Below, piece by piece: positions 23,001 to 38,000 of a stretch of 64,000 nucleotides of DNA (the first letter of the stretch is position 1; the number at the start of each line of letters is the position of its first letter). This DNA is from Harmothoe impar (taxonomy: Eukaryota; Annelida; Polychaeta; Phyllodocida; Polynoidae): positions 36,548,976-36,612,975 of the forward strand of contig OX381718.1 in NCBI GenBank assembly GCA_947462335.1, in the 5' to 3' direction. A program made the translations under genes and the position numbers. A model generated the notes under the pieces. That model was not told the origin of the DNA. It ran no database searches and saw nothing but the letters and a program-made list of their open reading frames with translations.

Positions 23001-26000
23001 ATTGGTCAATTCTGGCATCAGAAATGAATTCCTTGTTAAAAAGTACCCTAAAGTCATGTGTCATACATGTATGTTATTCCATTTCAGGCCAGCAGGTGGC
23101 TGTGGGTGAGCAGGTGGGTGTGAGAGAGCAGGTGGGTGTGGGTGTGCAGGTGGGTGTGGGCGACAGTTGCAGGATGCGGGCATGTACCGCCTTTTGTCAT
23201 CTGCCGAGATTCACCCATAAGTTTAACAGTGTAGACTTTTATCGGATGACGGAATACTGCCTATAAACGGAGAACATATGGGTGGTACAATTTCACTCTG
23301 CACACTGGCGGAGTACGAGAAGTACCAGTAGCGCCACTCTTTGGTTGGGACATTTGGGTTGTATTGCAGTCCTTGAAATGTGTTACCACAGGACATGTCC
23401 AGTTTTTGCCAAGTTTGGCGGTAGAAGAGAGAAATAACACAACTTTGGCTCAAAATATGATTTCTATCTTCGACAAAAAATATTAATGCCTTGGAGCCTA
23501 TGGTCGCCTGTTACCAAGGGTAGATTGGTTTTAGTACATTTCCATGATAGGGAAAGATAGAAAAAAATTGTTGAAGATCGCAGGTGAATATCACAAAGAG
23601 AAAATGAGTTTATTGAAAAATTTTCGAAGGAATTTTGTAGCCCCTGATCTTGCCTACGTCTCTCTTTTTTCCCCTTTTCTCTATCTCGAATAGCAACTGA
23701 AAGACAAACTTTTTCCCCATGTCCCACATTTGTCTTAAAACACAAAATGAGGCAGTGTATATTACTCAGGGTTAATTTATCCGGAGTCAAAAATTGTATT
23801 TTAAAGAGTGGCAGCGTGAACTAGATATAGACATAGACAAGCGCAAATTAATATCTTTGAACATATTTAGTATTTACAGTAATCCGAAAAAGGGCCAAAG
23901 TATTTTCTCGGTGGATCTGTACAATCACACAGGTGACCATTTTATATTTCAAAATTCAAAAAAAAAATCATGAAGAATCCCATGGGTATTTGAGAAGCAA
24001 TAGATGATAGAGGGAGCTGTATATGAGGCAGTGACTGAGTCTTGTAGTGAGTAGGTACCTTCCAGCATGTCGGAGCCCATGCTGTCCTCTATGTGCAGCT
24101 GGAGACGGTCCAGGCTGGTGTCGGGCAGACTGCCCAGCGACACCTCTGTCAGACGCCGCTTCCGCTTAGAGCTGCTACTACGGCCACCCACAGATATCTC
24201 AGAGTCTGTGGAACCTGTGAGGAAAGGAACACCACGTGTGTGTCAGTATTATCAGTAGTAAGAGAACAGTCGCAATACCATATATGTGGACCTTGGTGAG
24301 TTCTTGCCACCTCCCCAGGACAATTTATGTGGTATTCATACACCAATGTCCACCTATGATTGCAGAACACAAAGTACACAGGTTTTAAGCCACATTTCTT
24401 TGGTTGATTTTATTAAAATAACTGTACATGTATGTTTTAGACAGTACTGGTCATTGGTATTTAGAATGCTAAGAAATGCACATGAACCTTTGGATTCATT
24501 AACTCTGTTGTTGATATACTTATGGATATATACATGTACAAGGGGGAGCTCTTAGCTTATTCTTTTTAGAATCTGCAAGCAATAAAACAGTACTGAAATA
24601 TTAATTTCCATACCCAACGTGCGGCTTATTTAAATTGTCCCAAAGTCTAGGTGCGGCTTATAAGAGGGTTAGGCTTATACACGAGAATTTACAGTAACTT
24701 TCTTGAGAATGTCAATTGCACTCAACATATGAAAATTCAACTCGGATGACATTTTTAACATCAACAGAAAGCGAACACAACATCTTACGCTTATGACGTC
24801 GCTTCTGGCCCTTTGGGCCCTTTAGACACAGCAGTTGTTTCCAATCAAAACCAACTAAAGAGAAAATACAATAGGACTCAGTCTTCTAGGTTTAGTTATA
24901 TACTCGTATCAGTATTAAGCAAAAGAATACAACAAAGCGTACAAAACTCATTAGATTTGATAGGAATCGACTATGCTGGTAAGTTTACTGATACTGTATG
25001 CAAGATGACAGCTGTACACACAGACACATGACGCCGTGTAAGATGGCAGCTGTACAGACAACGCTATGTAAGATGGCAGCTGTACAGACAATGCCGTGTA
25101 AGATGGCAGCTGTACAGACAGCGCCGTGTAAGATGACAACAGTACAGACAACGCCGTGTAAGATGGCAGCTGTACAGACAATGCCGTGTAAGATGGCAGC
25201 TGTACAGACAACGCCGTGTAAGATGACAGCTGTACAGACAACGCTATGTTAGATGGCAGCTGTACAGACAATGCCGTGTAAGATGGCAGCTGTACAGACA
25301 ACGCCGTGTAAGATGACAGCTGTACAGACAACGCCGTGTAAGATGGCAGCTGTACAGACAATGCCGTGTAAGATGGCAGCTGTACAGACAATGCCGTGTA
25401 AGATGGCAGCTGTACAGACAATGCCGTGTAAGATGGCAGCTGTACAGACAATGCCGTGTAAGATGGCAGCTGTACAGACAACGCCGTGTAAGATGGCAGC
25501 TGTACAGACAACGCCGTGTAAGATGGCAGCTGTACAGACAATGTCGTGTAAGATGGCAGCTGTACAGACAACACCATGTAAGATGACAGCTGTACAGACA
25601 CACAACGATATGTAAGATGGCAGCTGCATCCACAGACACATGACATTTCATATAGCAGCTGTACTCAGACACAGGACACTAGGTAATATAGCAGCTGTAC
25701 TCACAGACACTATTGGTCTTCTTGCGCTTCCTGGGTGGCGGTGGGGGTATGGGCTTGCCGTCCTGGGTGTGGTAGTACTTGATGTGGTACTCTACCAGGC
25801 TCTCCTTACGGAAGGCCTTGGGACACCCCTCAAACGGACACTTGTACTGGTTGTGGTCCTGCTCCACCTTAAACGCCTTCGGAGCTGCAAGCAACAAACA
25901 TTTTTCAACTTCAACTTCAACGTAGGCATGGGATTGGGTTTTGAAGAAAAATCCAAAAAGCAGCCAGAAGATGTTATCTGGGGTTCATTCTGTATACATT

Positions 26001-29000
26001 GCATGGCATGAAGGCCTCTAGAGACTGAGACCCCCCCCCCCCCTATTAATGTTTAAAAAAAATATCATTGGATCTGCACAAATCACAGGGATGACCCTTT
26101 GGCCTTAAAAAATCCAGAAATCCGGAAGAATCCCATGCAATGATTTTGTGTGCTAATTATTAGTTTAGTGTGTTTGTGTCGCATTTCAATATAAATCAAT
26201 TATTTTGATATATTTTCCAAGATGAGATTAGTTTGTGCTCTATTGGGCTACTTTTTTTTCTGCAAGCACTTCTCTGGGTGTGGGTGAGGTGCCTGTTAAT
26301 TACCTCTAATGTGTAGTGTATCCAGCGGCAGGTGGGGAGATGCTACGTCCGCTACCCCTGCAGCCTCGGGGCCTAGACCGGTCTGCAGGCCTTCTGTTGC
26401 TGACGGTGTCAACTTTTTAACTAGAAATTGAGAATGAATTCCAATGAATATAATTTCATTAATAGCCTAAGTATAGTCAAGATATTTAGATAGAAAGTGT
26501 GTACACAAGCAAATCATGATTTGCGATATTTTAAAAATTGTTCGTAATAAGTATCTGATTTGTGGTGAAAGGACGGGATGCTCCGCTACTACATCCAGAT
26601 CTGACCAGGTAAATCAATTTTACCGCTCTCTTGCCTGACCGGCAGGTCACATGTTCACTTGTTCTAATTTGCTGTAATGTTATTGGCTGGATCAATGAAT
26701 GCAGGTCACAATCATTGAGCCTGTGCCCATTGTTGGGCAACCAAAAGTAGTCCCTCCCTTGGGATCCAAAGAACTGTATAGATCTTGGGGGATTTTGACT
26801 ATCTCATGGTAGAGATATTTATTTCTAAAAATTAGAAAATAAATATTTTGGTTTTGGGAAAAAATTAAATTTTTTAAATATTTCAGCACAGAATATGTGA
26901 GTGGTTGAGATCAGGATGTTTCATCTTATTCAAAGATTCAAATATCAATTCAAGTATCTGATTTGTTGTATAAATATTGGATTCAGTAATTATTTGGACA
27001 ACAAACTTCATATATATTATGGTGTACATTTACGACTACAAGTAATTATACATAAAACTTTTGATTTGTGAAATTTGACATATATAGCACCAGAAGTCAT
27101 ATAAAAAGTAGGGAAAGTATTAGATAGGACCTTCATGCCTTACAACAACATTCAAAGACATTCAACACTTTAGTATAAAAGAGCTGAGTTATTTATCATC
27201 ACATTTCATATTCACATTTATAATACAAAACAGTTCTGTTTGGGAGCAGTTGGGAGATTGTCTTAAAATAGATTATGTGTTCTCATTTTTATAATATTTA
27301 TACATGATATTACTACTGGTACACATAAGTCTTTAAATTCAGATGACTTAATTTAGATTACATCTACCGGTAGGTGTCTCATCAACTCGTTCGTGACTTA
27401 AACTAAGTGTATGTTTTGAACAGTAAGCGTGGCTTCTTGAGATTTTATGAAATTGTGCAGAAATTTAACACTATTTGAAAATTTGCAACGAAACAGAAAA
27501 GTACTCTTGCAAAGACCGGAAAATTGGCATTTCTGTGATACGGCTTATTGTCAGCATAAATTCCACCAACATCGTTGATAATCATATCCTCATATTGGGG
27601 ACCATCGACTGCCATCCAAACCAGTAGAGGTGATTTACCGTGTGGCCACTTCAACATGACCCGATGCCCTCTGACCCTATGGGGTGTGACCAGTGGGTAG
27701 TGGTGGAGGCTGTATGTAGTGGGCGGGGCTCTCACCTTGTGGGCTGCAGCGGTAGGAGGGCAGTGCACTCTGCAGCATGGCCATGAGGTAACTGTCCCGG
27801 CGGCTGGCCGGCACGCTAACACTAGCTACTGAAGCAGAGGCAGCAGCCCAGGGTGGCAGCATTAGGGGCACACAAACACAGTGCACTCTTGGGCAAGCCA
27901 ACAAGACATTCCACTTCTAGCTTATTGGGCTTATAACCCAGTTACATTACAAGAGTGCACTATTTTTGCATCTCTGACTAGGATACCAACTTAAACCTTT
28001 TAACTGAGTTGCTGCATGTATATGCTTACTTTATATATAATTTTGGATTTTCCCTTCAAGTTCAGTGGTCAAGAAAGCGAAAAATACAGCAAACGAATAG
28101 TGGTGGTTGGTGGGGTCTTGGTTGGTATCCTCCTGCCCTTATATGTATATATACAAAGCAGAGCACATGCAGCAGTTAAGGCAGTAGATATGTACAGACA
28201 GTAGTAAACCACAGCAGGGAGGCATCACTGGTGCTGGTCTCCGGGCATTTATAACCCTTTGAGGGCCGCATAATGCCTCAAGGCTTCATACTCATTTGTC
28301 GTCATGATGCACCAAAGTAGCATAGGCTCTGCATGAATGTGAGTAACTCGCCAAGACAGCATAAATGCATCATGACGACAAAAAGGCTATTTTACCTTAC
28401 AGCACTATGCTGCCATTGAAGGGTTAAAGTGTCGAACCGGCAGTGCACAATGCAGTTAGAAGTGGTTGATTTCCATTAATTTTGATGAACATTATCACTA
28501 AGGCCACTTAAAAACGATTATCAGCTTTGCGGATACCGTCCGCACCACTCAAAAAGGGCCGCATGGGTTCTTTTTATGATATTTTTAGAAAAAAAAAGAC
28601 CAAAAATGGCCGCATGGACGAAAAGATTAGCAATACAATTGCAATATTATCAATATCTCAGCTATGAGAGGGTAGAAACGCAACTTAAACGGTGTTTTTA
28701 TCCGTATTTCCATCTGCTGACAGTAAATAACAAGAAAAAAACACTTCTGCACCTGCAAAAAAAGTGAAACTAAAAAATAAAAGGCGCCCTCCCGCGCCCT
28801 TTTTTCATAAAGAAATGTCCGCAAAGCTGATAATTGAATTGGCTTAATGAGAACACAACAACAGTTTTAGAATTAACAGAACTCGTGTGGAGATTGTGTC
28901 TTTTTAGTGCCCCGCTTCTTACTGATCTAACTACAATGCCAATCCATTTCTAAAATGATTCCAGAGATACCACACCCTAGTTGACAAAACGTAGGGAATC

Positions 29001-32000
29001 TAGTAAAACTATCATAATGTTTTTTTTAAATCCCAGCCAAAATATAGGAATTCCCGCAAAAGTAGGATCTCCGGAATATGCATACAAAAGACTAAACTTT
29101 CACGGGATATAATAAGGGTACTAAGTAATGTGCTTGATTTTGCTAGTATGATAATTTCAGGCGACGGACACAATACCAAATGATGAGTGGTAAGCGTACA
29201 GACAGGCACACAACACAGAGCGCGGAGACAAATCAGTGTGTCCGACCAACCTGTGTCGTGAGCAGCATCAGAACCGCTCTCCATAGTGCTGACCGGCGCC
29301 TCACACTGAGCAGTAAGCGCCGGCTCACAACCCCCCGTCACCAACCCACACACCTCTGCCGTCACCTCATCCTTCACCTCACCCGGCGACTCTATATCAC
29401 ATTCTGTTTTAAGCTCCAATTTGACTTCAGTTTTCAGAACAATGTGCCCGCTGCTCGGTTTTGGAGTTGGCTTGTCAGCCTGGATGGTAGGTGGGTCAAG
29501 GTCGGGAGTTGTTTCAAGGTGAGGAGCGGGGTCAAGGTCGGTGGTGGCAGGGTCACCGGGGGCCGATGCCACAGTCGCCCCTGAAGCATAATTGATGTAT
29601 GGAGCCCAGACAAGACTAAACAAGTTTTTCTTTTAAATCTTTTTAAAACAAAATTTGAATGTGTTCCTAATGTTAAAACTTTACAAGAAGACCAACTGTC
29701 ACTCCAGGAGAAGGCTTACGAGGTGAGTGATGTTAAATAGAGAAGTACAGAGAGCTTTAGCGGAAAGATTAAGCTTTGATAAAGGTCTTTCATTTGTTCA
29801 GTTATGTGAATCTTGTGAGGCCCAGGCTACACCACTGCGTTTTGCTCAACATGAACTGGCGGATGGCTCAAATTTATCTGTTCAGTCCATTATAATGTCA
29901 AAGTCGGCCAACGGTCGGGTTGGTTTGGATCCTAGCAGACCATGTTAAGGTGGCCGGGGCTTGACAAGACCAAGCTGCCTTGTGTTAAGTCTACAAGGCT
30001 GAGAATGGTAGTGCTTAGGGCTAATTAACTACATCTAAGTGAGAACTGGAGGAAGGCTTTACCTGGGGCTTTCTTTTCCTTGGGCGTTGATGTAACGAGC
30101 GTAGCTGGTACTTCCTCCTGGAATGCAGAAGGCAAACAGTGATTTAGTCAAAGTAGAAGGTTTAACGCCTGTCCTATTTGGATAGCCTGGGAGCAGGTAG
30201 CCACTCTCATAGTCCTACCAAGTCATGGTTACTGATAAGGGTATGGTGTAGAGACTGATACTCATTCTAGGGACAGGCTGCCACCATACCATATTACACA
30301 CTTTTGCGCCACCAAACTGGCGCAAAGTCAATAGAAGGTCTGCTCCCAGACCATAGTATAGCTGTGGAGTGGGTGTCAGAGACTGGTGTACACCATCTTA
30401 GTTCTGCCGCCGACCGCTGGGAGCAGAGTCCGCCTCCATCCATGTGCTGCTCGCAGCTGCTGTTTTTTTTCTTTAGCCTAATCAAAATCATAACTAGAGG
30501 AAATGTATTTTTTGAGCCCACTGTGTACACATTATCCCCCCCCCCCCCCACTCACCCCTGTTTGGTCTGAGGTGCCCGGCTCCATCTTGGGGCGTTTCCC
30601 AGTTGATCCTCCACCTATCGATCTCTTTCGCTTGGACCCGGAACTGCCTGACTTTGTTCCAGTCTCTCCACCCTCTGCGACTTTAGGGCTTTCTATATCA
30701 AATTAAAAAAAGAAATAGTTTGTTTTAATACAATATACATACATGATTTTTTTTTTAAATATGGTTCTGTTGTACAACACTTTTGTGACATTAGGGGTGT
30801 GTGTTCATACATATTGGGGCCCTTGATGGGGAGGTCCCCATGTCGCATGTCGATTTTATGAAATGACCATGTCGCATGTCTATGGCGCTTAATAATGGCA
30901 TTAATGCTCATGTCCTGTGTTGATTTTAAGGACTGTCCATGTCCCATGTCACTATCTTTTTAAGCCTCATATCGCATGTCACTAGGCCTCATGTCGCATG
31001 TTGATCTTAAGAAAAGCCCATGTCGCCATATCGAATTTAGGGGTCTAGAGCCACCATGTTACAAGACTGGGTAGACTATTAATAATAGTATTATCCCTTG
31101 TACGTATGTGTGTCAGCAGTGTTGCCGAAATGACATCGGCACATCGGCCTTTGCCGATGTAGAATCTCAATGGCCGATGTTAGGCTCTTGCACACCGGTC
31201 ACAATGGCCGGCTATGATTTCAGCTTTCCAAAAGTGAAAGAATTTGTCAAATATCCCTATTAGAAGCTGAGCAAGGTCCATGCAAGTGCTACACGTATTT
31301 TTTCAATTAATTTAAGCATTTTTTAGTAGAAAAATGGAGTGTGTGAGTGGCCTCACAGATGACTCAGGGTAATCTGTCAATTCTGGCATCAGAAATGAAT
31401 TCGAATGAGTGATCTAATTTGAATACAATACATTATTTCTCATTTCTGACGGCAGAATCGTAATCGCCAGAAAAAGCTACCTTAATTTCATATATTGGAA
31501 GTCATATATAATCAAATTCCAAGTGGTGGCTGTAGGTGAGCAGGTGGCTGTGGGAAAGCAGGTGGCTGGGGGCAAGCAGGTGGCTGTCGGCGTCAGCGCC
31601 CAGCAGCGCGTAACCGCTGTTTTACGTCTCGGCCGTAAAGCGAGTCGACCGGAGCATCAGCAGCGACACCATCGCCGTTTCCGTTTCGCCGTGTCGGTCG
31701 GCTACAGGGCGGCGTGTGTTACGCGTCCATGCCTTTGCCGTCCATCCCCTGCCCCTGGTGTACATTCGCTATCTGTATCATAACCGCTATCTGTTAACAT
31801 ATAGATATAGAGTGGATGTGACTTGTTGCATAGGTCCTGGCGGTAGAATGTGCCCAGTTTTTGCCCGCTTTGGGGGTAGAAAGAGAGAAATACGGGCAAA
31901 TTCGCTCAAAATGTCATTTCTATCTTGCACCCAAAAACTTAATGCCTTGCAGCCTATGGAGGCCCATGGAGGTGGTAGCTTTTTTTTACTACATTTCCAT

Positions 32001-35000
32001 AATAGCGAAAGAGAGAAATAAATTCGTGAAGATCGCAGTTCAATTTCTTCAAGAAAAATTGAGATTTTTAGAAAAAAAATTGCGGAAAATGCTGTCCCCC
32101 GACCTTGCCTATCTCATGTTTTTTTCCGCTTTTGTCTATCTCGAATGATAACGGAAATACAACGATTCTCCTATGTCACAAAATTGTCTTAAAATGCAAA
32201 ATTAGTAGGTCAATTATAAGAGAAGCATTGCAATTTGTATTAATTGATATAAAATGGTGTGAAATATGCTATATGATATGAATATACATGGCTCGATGTG
32301 GCCTGTGTAGACGGCAAATGGCCTGTGTTAGATCTCACGACACAGGCCACATTGGCCTGTGTACTTAAAAAGTTTTCGGCAACACTGGTGTCAGACACAG
32401 GTCCAGGAGTTGCGCCCCCCTCCTTCGGGATTCTCCCTGGACCCTGTGTGTATTGGCAAATACACACCCAACCTAGGAGACGGTCACTCAGAGCCGTCCC
32501 CTACCTGTATAATGGAGGAACACATCTTCTTTTCTTCTCTTTCTCTGTTCTCCCCATGAATATGACCAAGACTAAGTAAGTCTAAATCTAGGAGGACGTG
32601 TTGAATCATCAGGCTAATACTATAGCTTAGTCTTACAGGATTACTTATCCGTTACCAAGTGTAAGTCACTACTAAAGTAAAAGTACTAAAACCCTTTTAG
32701 TTTAATACGTGTAAAAGCTCCCATACTCCGGGACAAGAATTATGCCTATCATCCCACTATGCTTTGAACAAAGTGTATGCTGAAGTTAAGATAGCAGTCT
32801 ACTTATCGGGAGATGTATATACTGAAACATGCAGAACCGTCAATGCACTAGCAGCCTATGATAGAGCCTACGTGGGCTACCAGTATACATGCTATACCGA
32901 GTACATGTACTAGTGCCAGCTCAGTCTCAAATCCTTCTGGTCGGTCTGGACGATTCTCACAGTGAAACCCCCAACTAATGTTCCGAAAACGTGCTAATAC
33001 ACTCCCAGAAATAACCACTGCACATTTCCCCGCCATAAACACGTTATTTTCATCTCTTTCTGTGAAAACATTTACCTGCTTTGCTGATCTTCTGGACTGG
33101 ATTTAGCTTCTTCAGCAACGATTGCACGGACATGATTCCGCTCATAACCCCCCGACCTGCCATCTAGTGAGAACGAGGCCCAGTGCTAAGTCTATGGGAG
33201 GATTCCCTGGCGGATTACTGGGGAACCAAACAAGGTGCGGCATCATGTCAAACGAATTATTTTGACAAAAATAACCACAAGTAAATAAACATTCAAAGAT
33301 TTCTCAGAATGACACTTTAAAATCATATTCAGACGATGTCATGGTATGTCTTGGTCCTTGGGGGAGTTTTATAATGCCATCACTGTGGAGTTTATTATTG
33401 GACAAGACAAGTGAGAGGCAGAGGTATACAGGATAATTCAATACCCATCTTAGGCATCTTGTTATTGTTCTAAGATTCAACATAATTATTGATGCCTCTA
33501 TCTAGACGTTGATTATGCCAACATGGGTTAGCTGGTGTTTATTGTTTACCTCGGCCTACCAGACTACGTTAGTTGTCCGTGTTATGGATCTACTTCCTTG
33601 TTACAAGCTGACCTTAATTATATGGAGGCTGTACTACAGACTTATATTACCGTATGATAGTACGGTATCATGTCAAATTGACTTTTTTGTGATTACATAC
33701 GCTACCATGACCATTTCTTTCTGGTCTACACCGCATTTACATTAAAGTTAGGTCTACCAGTACCGATTTCGATAGGGCATATCCTAAGATTCGATACTAA
33801 TATTATATTGACAACTGCCAGACCATATTGGCACAAGTCCATCCGATATTAACTTAAAATGCTTAACAATCAAAGCATCCATGGGGGGAGTCTTACCCCT
33901 ATTAAAATATGTCATAATGTTCAATATCTTCTATTTTTGACTCCCATAGTCACACAAATTACATACAGCCTGAAGATTCACTTGTGGAAACGACATACTA
34001 CCACTTTAGATATCCATTTTCTGACGACGATTTCCCTATGGGAGCTACAGCATTGGGGGCCGGGTTGGGAGTAAAAAGTGGAAGGTTCCAGTCTAGAAGG
34101 AAAGGGCTTGTTTCTAAATTATGCTGTAATTTCTTTAATATTCTGCCTAAAAATACAGGACAAAAGACAACAAATACTAGAAATACATCTCTATTTATAC
34201 TAGCATTAACATTCAATAAATTAAGATTATTTCCCTATGTTTCTGAGGAAAATAGATATGAATTACGGGAGGGTCCCGATGTGAGTAATATAGTGAAAGT
34301 AGGATATGCTGCAGGCAATGCCTTAAAACTGCTATTCATCTGATTAATTGCAAACATAGCCATGTGTAGGCTAACCTTACAAAACCCTATACGGGACTAG
34401 CACATCCTGGTACTTCAGGTAGTCAGGGGCTAAACTCCATCTCTTTATCAGGCTAATACCCTCTCCTCACACCTAGAACAAAGGAGCTGATAAGAAATTC
34501 TCCCATGATGCACTGCTCTGGAGTCGGGGGCCTAACCACAATGCATTGCTCTGAGCCAAGATGGCGGCCCCCATAGCCTAATGCGCTAGTCCCGTATAGG
34601 GGAATGAGGTATAAAAACGACGTTTGACGACGATTGACGACGTTTTGAATACCTACAAGCTACTACTATATACAGGATATATTACTCTTTATTTAATAGA
34701 ATAGAAGGGAAAGTCGGGACCGTTCTGCTACTAAATAAAGGGTATATTGCTCTTCATTTAGTAGAATAGAAGTAAGGGAAAGTCGGGACCATTCTGCTAC
34801 TAAATAAAGGGCATATTGCTCTTTATTTAGTAGAATAGAAGTAAGGGAAAGTCGGGACCGTTCTGCTACTAAATAAAGGGTATATTGCTATTTATTTAGT
34901 AGAATAGAAGTAAGGGAAAGTCGGGACTGTTCTGCTACTAAATAAAGGGTATATTTGCTCTTTATTTAGTAGAATAGAAGTAAGGGAAAGTCAGGACATA

Positions 35001-38000
35001 AGGGTATATTTGCTGCGGGCCTTGTTTGCTAAGGTATTCTAGTAGTAGACAAATTAAATAGGAGTGACCTAATTTGCTATTAGATAAAGGTGCCAGCTGA
35101 CTCTTCCTTTAGTAAAGTATAAATCAAAGTCCTCATATTTAGTAGTAAATTTACCCGCTTCTATTTGATATTGTATATTATAATATACAGCAGTCCAACA
35201 TTATAGCACTCCAATGCACTATATGGATATATATCTAAAACTGGACATCGACATCCATGTAACAGAATCCTTCCAACACAAATCTATATTTAGTAGAAGT
35301 AGAAATCCATGAATATCTATATGAAGGAGAACACCATGTTCATGCCTATGAATATGTCTGTGTGTATGTTAATTTAAAAATTCAAGATTGCAACCATTCA
35401 TTGAATGCCACCATGCTTTCAATGTAATCTCAAATTGCAGTTGCAGTAATTTGATACTAATAAAAAAAAAATCTATTCCATTTTTCTTTCATGAACAGTT
35501 GGCATCCCATAGATTCAAGATGGCTATCACTCATTGAATCTCCGATGCTTGAAATGCAATCTTGACTTGTAGTTGCAGTAATTTGATACTATCAAAAAAA
35601 CAAATCCTATTTGATTTTTCCTTCATTCAACCCATTCAAGATGGCTACCATTTACTAAATGCCACAATGCTTTCAGTGCAATGAAGAATTATAGTTGCAT
35701 TCATTTGTATAATTCATATAAGAAAATTTCTATTTGATACCTTTTTCAAACACAGTTGGCACCCCATAGGGTTAGGATGGCCACCATTCATTGAATGCCA
35801 CAGTGCTTTAAATGCAATCTTGAAATGTAGTTGCATAAATTTTATACTGTTAAAAAAATCCAATTTAGTTGTTTTTTTCATGAAGAGTTGGCACCCCATA
35901 GGTTCAAGATGGCCACCAGTCATTGAATGCCATAGTGCTTAAATGCAATCTTGAATTGCAGTTGCATTAATTTGATTCTTCAAAAAATACTATCTTTTCT
36001 TTCTTTCATGAACAGTTGGCACCCCATACATTCAAGGTGGCTACCAGTCATTGCATGCCACAATGCTTTAAGTGCAATCACAAATTGTAGTTGCATTAAT
36101 CTGACACTAATAAAAAAACTAATTCTATTCTTTTTTTTAAATTCATGAACAGTTGGCACCCCATATATTTAAGATGACTACCATTCATTTAAGATGCTTA
36201 AAATGCAATCTCGAATTGTAGTTGCATCAATTTAATGCTAATAAAAAACAAATGCTTATCGATTTTTCTTTCATGAATAGTTGGCACCCCATAAGGTGGC
36301 TACTATTCATATTAATGCAAATACAATGCTTTAAGTGCTATTACGAATTGTAGTTGCATTAATCTGATACTAAAAAAAATAAATATTCTATTTGATTTTT
36401 CTTTCATGAACAGTTGGCACCCCATGAATTAAAAATGCACCCAGCACCCAGGTCAACAGCTATATACGGACACATGAACCTCCCCTGCCTGTTCTTCTTC
36501 AATGCAGAGTGAAGTGGGTGGGAGGGGGTGACCATCAACAGTGCACAAACACTTTGATTGGATGACAATGCAGTTTTTATATTACAACCCTAAATTTGTG
36601 CAACGAAAATCATCAAGAAATACTAAGTATTTTTTCCAAAGAATAGCTTTTCTAGAATGGCTCGATACTCAGAAATCCTACTGCGAATAAAAAAAAGTCA
36701 AATTCTGATTCTAAACACCTGAAAAGTGAGAAATGCTGGCGTACACGGTTTATGTAGGAAATGTACTAAAAACACCAAAAATATGCAACAAAACCCTAAT
36801 TTTCTCAAAAACTGTTCAGTAGGATTTTTTCTAACTGAGGTTCCAGTGTTTTCTACCCTCATATTACACATTGGCATAGAGATTATATTGGCACCTAGTC
36901 AGGATTTTGCCCTAGAGGCAATCTGTGAGGCAAAAAACAGCCAAAATGAGCCACTGGTCTAAAGTATAAAACTGGGCATCGATCACTATAGAGCTACAAA
37001 GAGGGAGAATCGATGTCCAGTAATTAGGCTGTTTTCAGCTTATATGGATACCTATATCTTGTCTAGTTGTAGATATATCAATACAGACCAAGGTGGATAC
37101 CTGGAATTTTAAGTATCCATGGGTTACTGATGTAGGGGCACGAATAATACGTATATATAGTGGTTCGTGGAGTCAACGCGGGAAGTGCCTCCTTCGGACA
37201 CTAGGTGGCAACACCTACGCCATGTCCTTTCGATTATCCGGTAGCGGAGCCAAGCAGGGCACTCCAGACGGCGCTCCGGTGGAGTGCCACGTCGACACTG
37301 CTTGGTCTGCGCTCAGGGTATATAAGAGGCCGAGGTTGGCTACCTCAGAGAGTTCGTCCCAGGACGAGCTCAGACCCACCCCCTTCTATACCTTCGTTAC
37401 ATTTTCGATCACGGGCCACCTACACCCCTCCCACTCTCTGGCTCCTGCACCAGCCATGCTGGCTCGGGACCAGATCATCCAGCTTTGCTGACTTTGAGCT
37501 AAAGATAGAACGCTGTACATTTCGAGTTGGTTATTTAATTGAACCGAACAAACCTTCATGTTACTTTGAGGCTGTGATCGTGACTGAATAAACCTGTTGC
37601 ATTCAAACCGAATTTGGAACCTGTGTCCGTGTGATACTTCCACAACCCCTACACTTGTTATGGATACCTATCAATATAGGTATCCATATTACTGGTAGTA
37701 GTAGAACCATACCTCCCTTACCTCTATACTACTGAATAAAGGGCAATATCCCATTAACTTTTAGTAGAAAGTGCTTTACTTCGGATAGAGTTAAGGGAGA
37801 AGCCAATATCGATCTGCTACTAAATAAAGGATATACATGTATTGCACTTTATTTCCGGGCTGTTGTAGTACTAAATAAGGGTATATTGCACTTTCTTTAG
37901 TAGAATAGAAGTAAGGGAGAACCCAGGACGTCAGCTTTACCTAACTGCACTGCCCCCTGGTGGAAACGTGGCATACTATTAAAAAAATGGTGCCAGTTGT

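Noticed and set aside
24788..24818. Possible extra PHF20-like exon coding [10 protein letters not shown]
   Set aside because: It needs phase 0 at its start, while the strong GTGAGT donor of the preceding exon leaves phase 1; the direct join of neighbours is in frame, so it was left out of the model.
24951..25672. Repetitive open frames on both strands ([16 protein letters not shown] and similar)
   Set aside because: The 30-bp minisatellite stays open in every frame; there is no start context, splice context or family match.
29727..29948. 73-codon forward frame with LCESCEAQ, slightly like a gypsy gag segment
   Set aside because: Too short, no zinc knuckle or neighbouring pol, and similarity too weak to name; it may be a retroelement scrap.
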